From Neolentinus lepideus HHB14362 ss-1 (Eukaryota; Basidiomycota; Agaricomycetes; Gloeophyllales; Gloeophyllaceae), in the NCBI GenBank assembly GCA_001632425.1, contig KV425627.1:11236-64410 (forward strand): a stretch of 53,175 bases of DNA, in the 5' to 3' direction. Both the position numbers and the translations under genes were made by a program. The notes below the pieces were generated by a model. It saw nothing but the letters and a program-made list of their open reading frames with translations. It made no database searches and was not told the origin of the DNA. Positions 1-12,629 of the stretch are shown in pieces. Positions within the stretch are counted from its first letter, which is position 1. Every line of letters starts with the position of its first letter.

Positions 1-1062
1 GCTTTTCCAGAAGGCACTTAATACACGTGCCGTCCAGTTCAGTGCCTTAGGCACTTCTTCGAAGTGACAAGTGCCCAAAGCACTCGACTCAAGTGACTTT
101 ACTTCCCACAGTGTTCACAAAATCTAGAGTGGGTCCGACTGCATCCGTATAGCTGCTCGACTTCGTCCACAAATTATCGTTAAACGTCGAAGAACAGGCG
201 TCTTTTAACAGACTACCATGCCTGCTCCTAGGGGGAAGTGGGGCAGCCAGCGATTATTACGTTATGGTTCACAAAATCTAGAGTGGGTCGGACTGCATGG
301 CTGCTCGACTTCGTCCACATAATTATCGCAATGTCGGAGAACAGGTGTCTGTTAACAGAGTACCATACCTGCTCCTAGACCCGGGGGGGGGCAGTCAGCG
401 AGTTTCATGACGGTATGTTTAGCTGGCCTTTTGTTGCTTCCGTGACGCTTACCCTTGTCATTCGAGATGAAATGGTGGATACGCAACACAGGTTATCATT
501 GACGACTTCTGGCTCTCAAGGTTATAGGTCAATGGGCATTGTTTAGAGATTATATATTCTGCTTACCTTGCGCTCTGTTACAGGGACATTCATTATTCCA
601 AAGCCTTGGGACTGGAAATAAATGTTTGAAATTTCGTATCCCATCTGTCTTGCATTGGCATTTAGGGTGTGTCGTAATTCTCAGAGACGGCGCCTCAGGT
701 AAGATCAAAACATAGCTTTACATCACTTTTAGCCGTTTAATTCAGGACTATGTTTATTTTTGTAGCGCAATCCAGCGTCTAGCATGACAGTTGCCAGGAA
801 GACACAGCTTGTATAAGAACGCTTGCGCTTCCCCCTCACACGCAGATCTCCTCTCTTCCTCGAACCATGGTCTACGCTGTGTGGTACAACAACTTTACTG
901 CTAATGTGAAAAGCTCTTGGTTCGGCGACTTCCTCGTCACAAGCTCCCCAAAGTGGCGTCACGCATGCAGGCTGCTTTCCGCGAGGCGCCCTGCCTAGAC
1001 GCATATTTCATCCCCTATCCGCCTTCCAACCTCTCCGTTAACCTTTTGGCTTCTTCTTCGCC
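1..1062. other. Non-coding flank before the first kinase gene
   Basis: I see no convincing gene here. The first 110 bases hold several copies of the word AGTGCC/GGCACT in both orientations, including a perfect short hairpin at 41-55 (arms AGTGCC and GGCACT around TTA). Positions 113-417 are a tandem direct repeat, listed separately. The rest, up to the kinase start at 1063, is ordinary mixed sequence and presumably includes that gene's promoter. No clear TATA box stands out. Confidence 0.5.
113..417. repeat. Tandem imperfect direct repeat, two copies of ~150 bp
   Basis: Copy 1 spans about 113-266 and copy 2 about 267-417. Both begin with GTTCACAAAATCTAGAGTGG and share further blocks such as GCTGCTCGACTTCGTCCACA, then a GAGAACAGG-type block, then a TACCTGCTCCTAG-type block, and both end in a G.TATG motif. 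Differences are substitutions and small indels, so the duplication is not brand new. Its role is unknown. It could be a minisatellite-like duplication or part of a dispersed element. Confidence 0.8.
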
Positions 1063-2746
1063 ATGGGTAATGTAATGAGCCGTTCCTGTCTACCCGAATG
1101 TTCTCTTTGCATCCCCAAGCGTCGGAGAACTGGGCCTAGCAAGGAGGTTGAGGGAGAAACCGAGCCGGATGAAGGCGTGTTAGACACGGCGAAAATTCAG
1201 GGAGAAAGGGACCAAGACAACACTTCGCCTGGTGCGTCATCCATGCGACGATATCGAAAGTATAAAATTCTGATAGCTGGTCCCGCCTACTTTGTAGGCA
1301 CTACTTCACTTGTTGATAAGGAGAGGCGAGCTCCGAGTTCCGCTCGCACTCCCGCGAACATATCAAGTTACCTGTCTTCGATGGCCTCGAAGGAGGACGA
1401 TCATCGCAAGGAGGAGTCTCTGTGCAACGTTGGAGGTACTGCGGGTGACAATTGCAGTACCTCTGGGTTTTTCTACGATCCTTCGGATACCCTCAGGCTA
1501 ATTTCGTCGGACATCGAGATACAGCCTATTCTCCGAGCACCTTATAAAGCCTCGATCCTCATGGATACGATCTACAAGGTGAGTAATGACTTTGTGGTGC
1601 CTTAATTCCATGCTTATTCCTTCTGTACGACTATAGTACCTCATCGAGGGTAAATTGGGCGATCTTGACGCCAAGATTCTCACCACATTGTCGGAGTTAT
1701 CCCGGATCGCAGGGCGATTGCCGTCTGGGATGTACATCGAGCCTCTGGTTATCGACGGCCTGGATAGGTCGGTGGAGACCGGGTACAGCGATATCTACAA
1801 GGTAGTTAGGGAGGGGATCCCGGTGGCGGTCAAGCAGGGCAGGTTCGCTATCCAGGAAGGCGAGAAACACCGCGAGGAAAGAGACGCCGTGCGTACATAG
1901 CCCGTCTGCCATTGCTGTCGTCTCAAAGTCGTCACTAGCGTGGGATGCGTGAAGCTCTCTTCCTGGGTTGTCTTCGGGATTGCGCCTTCATTGTTCCCTT
2001 CATTGGCGTCTTTGACACCCGTCCGGTGGATCACTGGTCGTTGTTAAACATTGTTACGTCGTGGCAGAACAACGGTTCCGTTTCTAACTGGACCAAGACG
2101 AAGCCCAGGACTCTAGATGAGATCCGAGGGATGGTATGTTCGATCTTCTGTTGATGAAGATCGGCCTTCATGCCTATTTCCCCGCAGATCGTCAAGATTG
2201 CGATGGCTATGCGAGATCTGCACGCGCGCGGAATCGCGCACAATGACATCGCGACTGTAGGTCATGTTCTGTCTCATGCCATATAACAGCATAAGCTAAT
2301 TGTCGACGCAGCGCAACGTTCTACTCGGCGTTGATGGACGTATCATGCTGTGCGATCTGGGTCTCGCATCCATCATCTCGCCAGGAGAGCCAACACCGAG
2401 TATTACAGTCAATCCTGTTGAAGACGAAGAAGTGGAGCTTGCAAAGTGTTTCGAGGGACCTCAACTGGACGTTATCATGTTCGGTGCCCTATGCTACGAA
2501 GTGAGTGGGCATATTGTGGTGTTTCTGTTCCTATTAGCTAACTTATCGGTCTGGTTGAATTAGCTTTTAACCGGCATCTACCTAGACCAGCGTCATCTGG
2601 CCCTAATTTACGGAGGCGGGTCCCTCAAGCATCTGGAGGCAATTGACAAGGCCAATGACTTGCGTGATATCATCGGACGCTGTTGGACCACGTCCGTCCT
2701 CACGTCTATGGCCGACATCGTTGCCTTGCTGACCCCTGGGAACTGA
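1063..2746 (+). CDS. Tyrosine-kinase-like protein kinase, tandem copy 1
   Basis: Predicted protein of 467 aa from six exons: 1063-1578, 1637-1888, 1939-2133, 2188-2256, 2312-2500 and 2564-2746. All five introns are phase 0 and 49-63 nt long. The first ~170 residues are not recognised. The kinase-like domain follows: a degenerate glycine loop (ETGYSDIYKV), the ATP-anchoring lysine in PVAVK (about K238), a catalytic loop reading HND rather than HRD (Asp about 341) followed by RNVLL, and a metal-binding DLG in place of DFG (Asp about 359). The catalytic Asp and the Lys are kept, so activity is plausible although the loop has lost most glycines. The C-lobe is short and has no obvious APE motif. 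It is paralogous to the next gene, with equal exon-4 and exon-5 lengths. Substrate unknown. Confidence 0.8.
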
Positions 2747-5653
2747 ATGCGTGCCCAGCTCTCTAGATTGTAGGACACAGTTCCAAGATTCCGCGTGCAT
2801 TCTTGGCATTTGCTGACGGTTAGAGGTGTATGACAAGGAAATGGATATAGACGTCATGATCATCACTGTACTAGCAGTATACGTTGGACAGGAGTACTCC
2901 AGAATTCAATATTTTGAATTCAACCCGCAAGTTCGGGGAGTGTTGATTAATGATGCGATTCAGAAACGACCTCAGGCTCTTTTTTTGTTAACCTCCTTTC
3001 TGGATCCAATTTATGCAGTCGCGCCTGTAGCCGCGACCCTATATTACACTCATTCGATGATGGTCTGCACGAAGCGGTCGCTATTCTTATGCTTCTAACT
3101 CCAGTACTACTAGTCTACACGCTGGGTCGCTTGTTCGGTGCAAGCACTAGTTACGATTACTACGCTTCCCCTTGCTGTCGGCGCTTGTGGAGAATAACGT
3201 AGCGTATCGTAATTCAGTGGACATATAGTTACTTGTGGCCGAGAACTTAAAAAGGAGAGGTCTCGGAAGGCAACCTCCCCGACAATTGCGAGCTGACTTG
3301 GAGGCATCGTCCCCCTAACAGTGTAAACTCGCCTCGCAGTATTGAGAAGCCGAAGTAGGCTGCACATGAAGATGCAGCTCGTATAGAATCTGCGAGAGAG
3401 CGAGGTAGCGTTGACTTGAATACGATGAAAAGACCAGAAGTGAAGCTGCTGTAGTTAAGAAAGGGACGAATGACCGATCTCGTTCTTGAATCTGAACCGT
3501 ACTGGACATTGGTTGGTTGAATCTTCGAGCTTGGGTTTCAATCCGCCCAAGGGTTCGCTCGCGTGTCCGCGGCTCTTTGGGTCGTGGACTGGAGGGTCAG
3601 AACCCATCACTGCAATTGGGTCGGGTCTGATAGCTTCGAGACGCCTGCATACGCGCGAAGATGGCGGCAAGCGCCATCACAGAAATTCAGACGCAATTTA
3701 AGGCGGCTGATTGCAAGATCAATCGCCAGCGAGGTGCAGAAACTTGCAAACTTGAACGAAGAAGACGGAGAGAGCAGGGTCCTGACTCCTCGGCGGAGCC
3801 GGGTTGCGACGGACTGCGTTCGCAACTTAACGTACCACAGCCTGGCACGGGCGCTCCCACATTCATAGAATACGCGTACTTTATGGCAGGTGAACAAGAA
3901 GCAGCGGAGCGAAGAATCAAATGGTCCATCTGCTGCACGATAATCGGGAAGAGAGAGCTGTTCATGACACCTTGAGCTAGTAGGATTGTGAAACGAATGT
4001 GGTAATCGAATCGAATGGGAGCATGCCTGAGTTGGTCAACCAAGGAAGTCCGAGTTACGTTAGCGTCTAAATTGACCTGAACTGTATTGGAATGAACTTC
4101 GGGAGATATTGCAATACAGTCCAAAATATTCAGGTACATACCTTGCACCTAGGTCTTGCTTATCTAGAGACGGCAACTCTATTTGACACAGTAATAGAAG
4201 GGCATTCGCGATGCAGGGGACCGGTACAAGTTTCTCAGCTCCTCGCATCTTACCTTATTTACGCGCACTGTGAAGTCAGTCCACGATCCATACCATAACC
4301 CTGACAGAAGCGTTTGATCATTGCAGCAGATGCGCGAAGGCATGAAAGGGGATAGTAGCAAGAAGTGTCGTGGCCACGTTTCGGCAAACTTCGACTTTCG
4401 CCGAGCTGCGCTTTTGAGGTCCACAACGATAATCGCGTGCCAGTTTGCCTTGCTTTCGGTCTTGATTTCGTCTAGCTATCCTGGACTAGAATTGATGCTC
4501 TCTCAATCTCGGCACATATAAATTTATTTAAAATCTGACGGCGGCGGCCACCTTGAATACTTTCGGGTGCAAGGACTTGAGATATCTCGTCCCGCATATC
4601 GGTTGTTGCTGATTTGCCTCCAAAGACGTAGATTGGTAGGCAGCAGCGATGCCATCTATGGTCCCCATACAGATCCCATCCTGTGGAATCACTCCCCCAT
4701 CTCCGAGCCTTCACTTCGGCACTTTGTGGTGGCATCGTCTCGACTCTCGTCGTGTTGCTCTGAGGAATGGTTAGTCATTTGTGTAATAATACTATAACCT
4801 ATCTTCTAAATGTGTTCCACTCCAGTGCGTTCGTCTCCTGGGCGAAGAGCGTGATCGAGGTCTAACACCTTGCCACCAGACGCAGAAAGGACCGGGCTGC
4901 CGCACAGTGTAGCTTTTGGAATTATGTTTGTCAACGGCACAAGAATGACAAAGACCCTCGCCGCTCACGTTTGTGATCCTGCAGTGCCTCGTCGGCGGAT
5001 GTTCGATGCTGCACCGCCAGAAGCAATCTCTAGGTGAGAGGAGATAAGTGGGATTTTGTGTTGGTCTAACTTGGTTGTATACAGCATATAGGCAAGGCCG
5101 AAATGACCACCTTTCCCGCATGGATTTGGGTCTCTGACCCAGAAGTGCGTAGTCGGACGGAATACCGTAAACGCTATCCGTCTTCTGCCAAGACTTGCTT
5201 GCAGTATACGTGCTCTTCGTTGTGGTTCTTATACAAGGGTATATTGTGGCGTCTGACTATCATTAGACAAATGATTTATGTTTGACAGGCATGGAAGACA
5301 CAGCTTATGCGCGGGCCTCCCGGTTTTCCCGCGAAAGTAGGCGCTGACAATCGTCACCAGCTTCAGTCCTCCACATCCGCAATTCTGTTTTGGACTGTTT
5401 TCTCAATCGATGGGCCGGAGCGTAACTACCGATAACTGGATCATCTGGGCGGCGGGGACTGGGAGAATGCAATGCACCCAGTCGTCTCAGAGGAGCATCA
5501 GGCTGTGTGGCAGCAGCGATCCACGAGGCTCGTCGAGTCAGGGTGTATTTTTGCTGATAGAGGGCACCCTCCGGCGAGAGTCTCTTAACTCACTTCCACT
5601 ATACTCTCTCCTTATACCACCACTCTCATCTGATCCACTCTTCTCATACTCTC
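2747..5653. other. 2.9-kb gene-poor spacer between the two kinase genes
   Basis: Only short open frames occur on both strands, and none shows a recognisable domain or a coherent chain of splice sites. I looked for a third, decayed kinase copy and did not find the VAVK, HND or DLG signatures. The last ~100 bases before the second kinase (about 5560-5653) are pyrimidine-rich, as fungal 5' leaders often are. Confidence 0.4.
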
Positions 5654-7333
5654 ATGAGCTTCCTGGAGAAGGTCAAAACTCGTATCACTGCGTGGTGGTG
5701 GTGGGGAGGGCATGGTGGAGGAAGTAGCGTAGCGCCCTCCGCGGGGCCACTGCCCAATCCTCATAGCCCTGACACGGTGACAGGGCAAGTAGAGAAGGGC
5801 CACGCGCCGTCAGGTTCAATAGTGGAAGGTAAGCCTTTGCCTCCTCAGTCAAGGCCACTTTATTACCGCTTTGCCACGCGCCGACCTCTACGCCCCACAG
5901 ACCCCGCAAAAATTACACGGACGCTATCTAATGTGACGATATCTAATCCTTCGGTCCAGTTGCGGGCGGCTGGATACCAAGGGGAGAAGTTCAAGGATCA
6001 GACCGAGCAAGTTGCGGGCGACGACTCTCATGGTACCTGCAGACAATCACTAGTCTACTACGACGTCTCCCATCTTCGAAAGTTGATGACCTGTCCGAAT
6101 GAGTGGAATCGCTTCTGCTACTCCCCTGATGAAGCGCGAAATCTGCGAGAGGCGCTATATCAAGTGAGTACGGATCTATCCCGTCGGACAGCTAATCATC
6201 TAATCATCGACCTATTATATAAAATAGTACCTTATGCAGGACCAACTAAATGAACTCCCTTTCACGGCTGTCTTCTCGTTCCTCTTGGCGCTATGCCAAG
6301 CTATTGACGAATTACCTGTGGCGATGTTCATTGAAGCAGTGGATGCACCGCTCCCGCCCCATTTGGCTGGCGGCAGCTATGGCAACATTTTTCACGGCTT
6401 GTACCAGGGCACTTCCGTCGCAATCAAACAACCTCGGTTGTCCTTGACAGACAGCGCTCACTTTCGTACCAACACGGACAAGGTAAGATTCAAGTTCGGC
6501 TCTTATTGTTCTGGCGACTTGATATATTTCTAGGCTTCTATAAAGGAAGCACTGTTACTTGCCTGTCTACAACGCTGTCCCTACATTGTTCCCTTCATTG
6601 GATCGTTTATAAGTCACCATATGGAAGGCCGGCCAGTATTGAACATTGTTATGCCGCTGCTGGACAGAGGCAATATCTGGGACTATATGGGAAGCAAGGT
6701 GATGCATTCGGAGGAGAAAAAGAGATTTGTGAGACCACAAGCCGTTTCAATATTCTTGCGTGTCACTAATATATGGTTTGACAGATGACCGAGATAGCTA
6801 CCGCTCTAGCCTGGTTCCACAGCCGAGGCGTAGCACACAACGATGTGGCCTGTGTAAGATATCTTACCTCTCACGCGCTACCGGCAGCTTGCTCATGACC
6901 GTTACCTAGCGCAACATTCTCGTGGATGGTGACGGCCATGCACGTCTGAGTGACCTCGGTCAAGTGTCTTACTGCGCTCTGGAAGACCTAACCCAGTCTC
7001 CGTCTCTGGGAGCCGCAGACGACTGCGAGCATCTTGGACGGTTATTGGAGCATGGTCCGCAGCGTGACGTCATCATGTTTGGAATTGCTTGTTACGAGGT
7101 GGGCACGGCCTTACTGTATAGATACGAAAGTCAGCTGACATCGTCTACGGGAGCATTAGATCTGGTCTGGACGACCGCTCTGCGTTCTGGAAGCTGTGCT
7201 TCTGTATAATCCCGCCAAGCAGCTCCAGAAAGTCAATGCTTTCCCTGAACATATTCGTCAAGCCATTCGATGCTGCTGGAGGACTGACGACCTCTCTTCC
7301 ATGGATGATATTCTCGCTATGCTGGATCAATGA
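5654..7333 (+). CDS. Tyrosine-kinase-like protein kinase, tandem copy 2
   Basis: Predicted protein of 453 aa from six exons: 5654-6163, 6228-6482, 6534-6698, 6785-6853, 6910-7098 and 7160-7333. All introns are phase 0. Exons 4 (69 nt) and 5 (189 nt) match the first copy exactly in length. The N-terminal 170 residues start with a Trp/Gly-rich stretch and are otherwise unrecognised. The kinase domain is better preserved than in copy 1: glycine loop GGSYGNIFHG, VAIK lysine (about K237), HND catalytic loop (Asp about 330) followed by RNILV, and DLG (Asp about 348). The second exon begins YLMQDQLN, equivalent to YLIEGKLG in copy 1, and lies in a helical linker before the kinase domain. The pair arose by tandem duplication and has diverged strongly. 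Target and role are unknown. Confidence 0.8.
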
Positions 7334-7964
7334 TATCACTATTACCGTTAAGGACCTACATGGCTAGGTCAACCTTCGTCTGATTATTTGAAAGATCATA
7401 TATGACATTATTATTGCTACTGCAGATGTTCATTATTGCATATATATACCCAGTGTAGCCCATTATCAGTTTGATGTATACTACTGAAGTAGCAAACCCT
7501 GTCGACGCTTTTAATGCTCTGATGTTACGCTCGCGTGGATAGTTTTTCGTTCGCTGCCTTGTAGCTAGGGTATTTATCTCGCACTTCTCTAAATTTCTGT
7601 ATGAGATTCGATTCTTTTTCATCCTCATATTGTCACTTGAATATGAATTTATGCAATAGCAACTGGCTACGAGTCTGATTATTGGAGGCACTAGCGGAGT
7701 CCTACTGAAGTTTGTTCGGGAGGTACGAGTTCAGGTTGCGGATGCGCCCTTTAAGGAATGACACAGCCCTCATCAGGGCAATGCTGCGCCTCAACCAACC
7801 TCGTGTATCAGTGTAACAACTTCCAGCTACAGTAACATTGATACTGACAATATCGCGCCCGAGTCGTACACGCCACACAACCAAATGATTACAAAATGTC
7901 TTGCCATATTGGGCAAACTCGAACGGCAAGCTGGACCTTGGGAATTCGTCTTCCACACTCTATA
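7334..7964. other. AT-rich intergenic spacer
   Basis: This is the 3' flank of the second kinase and the promoter side of the RhoGEF gene. The middle (about 7370-7480) is AT-rich. I see no gene. The RhoGEF frame is already open from an upstream ATG at 7896, so a 23-residue longer N-terminus for that protein is possible. Confidence 0.4.
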
Positions 7965-10900
7965 ATGTCTCTTATGAAAGGCAAAAGTAACAGGGCGAAC
8001 TCGAGGAGTCCGGCATCTCACTCGTTCGCTTTCCAGGAGCAAGACCGGTCACGGTTCTTTCCGCCATCGTATTACGCAGCAGCTGCAGGTGTACGACCGC
8101 ACGAGGAGACCCGCCCTCGTGGTGAAAGCTTTCACGAATCTCTAGTCGCAAGCTCTCCCATTCCGGTCGCATGTCCATCAGATTCGGGCTCTGATAACCT
8201 CTTATGCAGTTCTCGAGGATTCTCCTTGCGTCGCTCTGGCAGCAATTCCAGCAAGAAGTCATTTCAGTCTTCCTCGAGCGGCAAAAGTGACCGTTCCTAT
8301 CGACGACAGACTCAATTGGAGAGTATAGAAGCCCAGTTACTTCCATCTTTGCGGGATACAATCGACAGGATGACTCACCCAAATTTACAAGGATCTCCAA
8401 GACCAGAATCAACGTTTTCTCCACATTCGTATCCTTCACCCGGCAAACAGTATCGTTCGCAGCTTGAGGACAACTCTCACGCTACATCGCATGGCTCTTC
8501 TGCTGCCCCGTCGTTGACACCTAGGATTCTCGGGACCCCTCGCGTTACACCCATGCCTTCTAATATGACTCCCAAGGTCAGACCTAGATCAATTTTGAAA
8601 TCAACTCCCGACCTGCGCTCGTCGGCTTTGGGTTCGCCCATCGCTGGATCAGTTCACCCACAAAACGTCGAGAGTCCGAAGGCCAAGTCTCTCCGGTCCG
8701 CTAAGAGTGTCTCAACTCGTACAAGACGGATGTTGGATCCTGATGAGGGGCCACCCCATGACTCCCGCACATCGCATCTCCATGCAGCCAGCAAGGTACG
8801 TTGATTGGTTGCATTCAAGATATCTTTGCTCACCTGTTACCATCAAGCTCGATGATGATTCGTTGCAAAGCCAGCCGGAAACTTTGACACGGTCTCGAGC
8901 TCGTTCTGTTACGGCGGTGGGCAGTCCTATCTCTCATCGATCTACAGCTCGGATGGCAACAAATGTAGCAACCACTCATTTACCGCGACGTCTTGGTGAC
9001 TCTCGCATACCATCGGGGTCGCGCCGTCTTAACTTCATTGGAGGAAATATACCTGTCGATGACTCTTCATCTTCCGAAATTGAATACGACGCCGAAGGAA
9101 GGAATAGTAGGATCCTTGTTGTAGCCAATGCGGATGTTGTGCCCTCCTCTAGTAGCGATAGCGAAGGCGGAAGAACATTGGGCAAGAAACCATCTCGATT
9201 ACCTGTCTTCTCTGGCCGGAGCACTGTTTTATCACCGCGGAAACAGACGAACACCTCAAGCTCTCGTGGGACACCGATCGGTTTGGGACTTGATATTAGA
9301 GATAATCGAAACATCGCTGGCGGAGCTTTGCAAATGATCGAACCCAGACATGATGAACTCTCCCGAGGCCAGACAGAGGATGACGACGTCAGCGTCTACG
9401 AAGACGAAAGCGATAAAGGGCACTCTCGGACTCTTACTGGTCCATTTAGCTGGAATGAAGATGGAAGACTATCGACCTCAAAACAGTGTCTCCCCGAACC
9501 GGACCAGGGTCCAAGCGAAGATGAGCAAGCTCGCCGAAGACGTCAAGAGGCTCTGGTAGACATCGTCGACGGTCTTCAGTCTACTGGAACTCTGACTGGG
9601 CTGGGCAATGCTATGTTACAAAGTGCTAGTGATAGTGCAACGTCCGGTAGCTGGCACGGTGGACTGGCCATTAGTGGATCTAAAGACTTCGCAGCGCCGG
9701 ATGATAATACTTTCTCGTCAAATGAAGAACTCGCCATAGACTGCTACCCGGGCAGGAATCCGAGCAATGGAGACGATAATGTAACTAATTCTGATTACTC
9801 TGATGATGAAGATCTCCCCTCTCAGGGCGGTGGGCTGGGCGTCGACAATCATCGCGACGAAGCGCGTGGATCACGCTGGGCGTCTCCATTGCACAATCGC
9901 TTCGAACCAGGACATGACGATAGCTGCCGAGGTCGCCTGAGAACTTCTGCGCATGCTTCGGACAGAACATCGCGGTCGTTACGCCCTCTCTCAATGCCTG
10001 CTGCTCCCAGTCGGCCGCTTCGTCCGGATGAATCTCTGTACCCACTCGGCAAAGACGACCTCGATCCATCGGGAGCTAAACAGCATGGTTCTGATATTTT
10101 CGGTTCTGGCCTACTTACGAAGTCTGCTCACCGACACAGTGTGGCTGCGAGCAGTCCTTCTCGGCTTCGCTCAGTATCTGCGCGCCCTGCTGAATCGCAG
10201 TCTTCCCGGCCATTGGCCCCTCGTTCGCGTACATCTTCAGCGCTGGGGACTGTCTCGAGGAACGATACTGCGCAGTATGAGTTCCAGGATGCCTCCGGAA
10301 TGATGTCGAAGTCAGACAGCTATTCCTCTTCTGTTGGGGAAATGCATCGATGGCGGGAACAGAGCGGCATATTCAGTCATGGTGCCGAAGCTCTGTTCGA
10401 ACGACTAGGGAACATACGGAACCGCCCGCGGAACGACGAGGGCCGGACCATTCGCAGTCCGATCACTAATCCGGAACCTATCCTTGTCGGTAGTCCTGTC
10501 AGGTCTGGGAAATCCACAACTACTACCTATACTCAGTTTAAAGTAAGACGCCGTAGTTCCTTTCTACGTATCCTGGTTACAGTTCGATTCACCTGATCAT
10601 ACTAGGATGCAATTTCCGACGACAGCAATGAATATAGTCATTGCCGTGGACTGGTTCTCAAGAACTTTTACATTTCTGAACAAGATTTTCTTGCTGACAT
10701 CCGTCCAGTTGTCATATCTTTTGTCCAACCTCTGCGGAAGGAGAACAGAAAGTCCTGGGTTAACGGCGTCCCACCGGAGATAGCATCATTCTTGGACTGG
10801 TTCGAGGACATCGTCAACTTCCACACGCAATTTTGTTCGATTTTGCGGTCTCTCAATAACGGGGGAAGAACCGTGCAAGAACGAATGTGCCAAACCATGC

Positions 10901-12448
10901 TACGGTTCCTGCCAAAGCTAGAGGTCTATCAACCTTATTTGGTGCAGTATGAATCGGTGGTTTCGCTCCTGGATAAGATGATCTTGGATAAACGCAGTGA
11001 CTTCGGTGAATTTGTTCGTATCCAGCAAAAGGAGGCTGGAATCAGCACGTCCTCGCTGAAGGGAATGCTATCGAAGCCCAAGGGACGCTTAGACCACTAC
11101 CTTACGACTTTTCAGGTGCGAGCATTCAATACGTACAAATTTAGGTTACCTTTTACTCAGATCTGACCCCAGCAACTGCTCGAGGCCACTCCAAAGACGC
11201 ACATGGATTACTTACCTGCCTTTTCACTCCTTAGTTCTACTCGCCAGATTGTGAAGGTGATGCTGGAAGTCAAGGCACGAGAAGATGAGTACCAAGAAGT
11301 AAAAGAACTGCTATCACGCATCGATGGTCTGCCTGCTGGCGGGCCTTTGGCTCGGAGAGAACGTAGATTACTGACCCGTGGTAACTTGAGTCTCTTGGAA
11401 CGAACTACTGGCGACCATGTCTCTGACCGCGCAATTGGGTCTTCTTTCGTTCTCGACGACAAGGATCCTAACCTTGTGAATAGCTCAAAGCGGTCCAGAT
11501 CTCCTGTTGAAACTTCGCGGCAGTCTCGTCTAAGCAACGCCCTCCTAGGCTGGAACAGTCGACGATCACGCTCGCGATCAACGGACTCTCATACTTCTTC
11601 GTTCCCGTCTTTTGATTCGGTCTCTTCTGGCTTATCTGATCCGGCGGTCTCGTCTTCTGGCAGCTATTCTGAATCAAGGACTTTGTTTTCGCCTTCTCCA
11701 ACTAAGGCGCCCAAGGGATATGATCAATCGCAAGATCTCTCGAGGCGTAGTCGATGGACTGAATTCAGCATATCGAATAAGCCTACAGTCGTGGTTGCTC
11801 TTGTCTTTACGGACCTCCTGGTCTTGGCGAAACCAAGCGTTGATCGCAAGACGTCCAGTACTCAGCATCTGACTCACTGTCTTCTGTTACATGACATAGG
11901 CCTGGCGAGAATTCTTCAAGTGGAAAAACCTTGTGGTACCGCGAATCCTCTACTTACTCTCCTTGTCTGACACTAACTGCCATGTATCAGATGGACAGCC
12001 CTGGATTTCCCTGGATCTACTCCCGGTAGACGTCGAACAACTGGAGACTGGCGAAATTCCAGACGATGCGTCTCTGACGACAGTGCGACTTGTCCCAGAA
12101 GAAACTTCCTGCGAGCAAGGCGAGGCCTACACAGAGGAGCAATGGCTAGCTGCGTTTCGACAATCGTCCAGGCATACTCTGTGCTCCCTTTCGTTCCCTA
12201 CTCACTCTGGTAAATATCTTGCCCACGGGTCTGGGGCGGATCTGGAGAACGACACGAGGCAGGCTGTTATGTCGATTTTAGCGTCAGGGCTTCCTATGCC
12301 GAAAAGTCCATCCGTCCAAATTCAGGATGTACCTGTCGCACAGGAAATTCATCTCGGACACCTGGAAAGGGAAGGCAGGGGATGGTGGGCTATGCGCTTC
12401 CAACAAGTCTATCGCGAGATGCGGCGGACGAACGTGTATCCGCTGTGA
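7965..12448 (+). CDS. Rho guanine-nucleotide exchange factor (DH domain, split PH-like domain)
   Basis: Predicted protein of 1,418 aa from five exons: 7965-8795, 8848-10542, 10606-11115, 11173-11935 and 11991-12448. The first ~840 residues are low-complexity, rich in Ser, Arg and Pro, with acidic patches, and probably disordered. Exon 3 opens the DH (RhoGEF) fold with a pattern of the type CRGLVLKNFYISEQDFLADI, and the helical bundle continues to about residue 1080. A PH-like domain follows. Its first strand (GNLSLLER) is separated by ~120 Ser-rich residues from the next recognisable strand (VALVFTDLLVLAKP) and the C-terminal part, DGQPWISLDLL. By family, such proteins activate Rho, Rac or Cdc42 GTPases at the membrane in polarity and wall growth. 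The partner GTPase cannot be read from sequence. An alternative in-frame start lies at 7896. Confidence 0.8.
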
Positions 12449-12629
12449 CGCTGGCCTCTACTGCAAGCAATGAGGTGTTTGTCACTTAGAATAATCAAGC
12501 TTGTTTTCTGTTCTTTTTGCTATATGTCATCTATATGTCTATGTACTTTAGTGTCGTAAGATCAGCATGTTGGTGGACATGCACCAGGTTCGCAACTAAT
12601 TGATACAGTAACGTGACCCCCAACGCCGG

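Noticed and set aside
3455..4150. Long overlapping open frames on both strands between the two kinases
   Set aside because: No domain, no consistent splice sites, and the frames shadow each other. Typical of GC-rich non-coding DNA.
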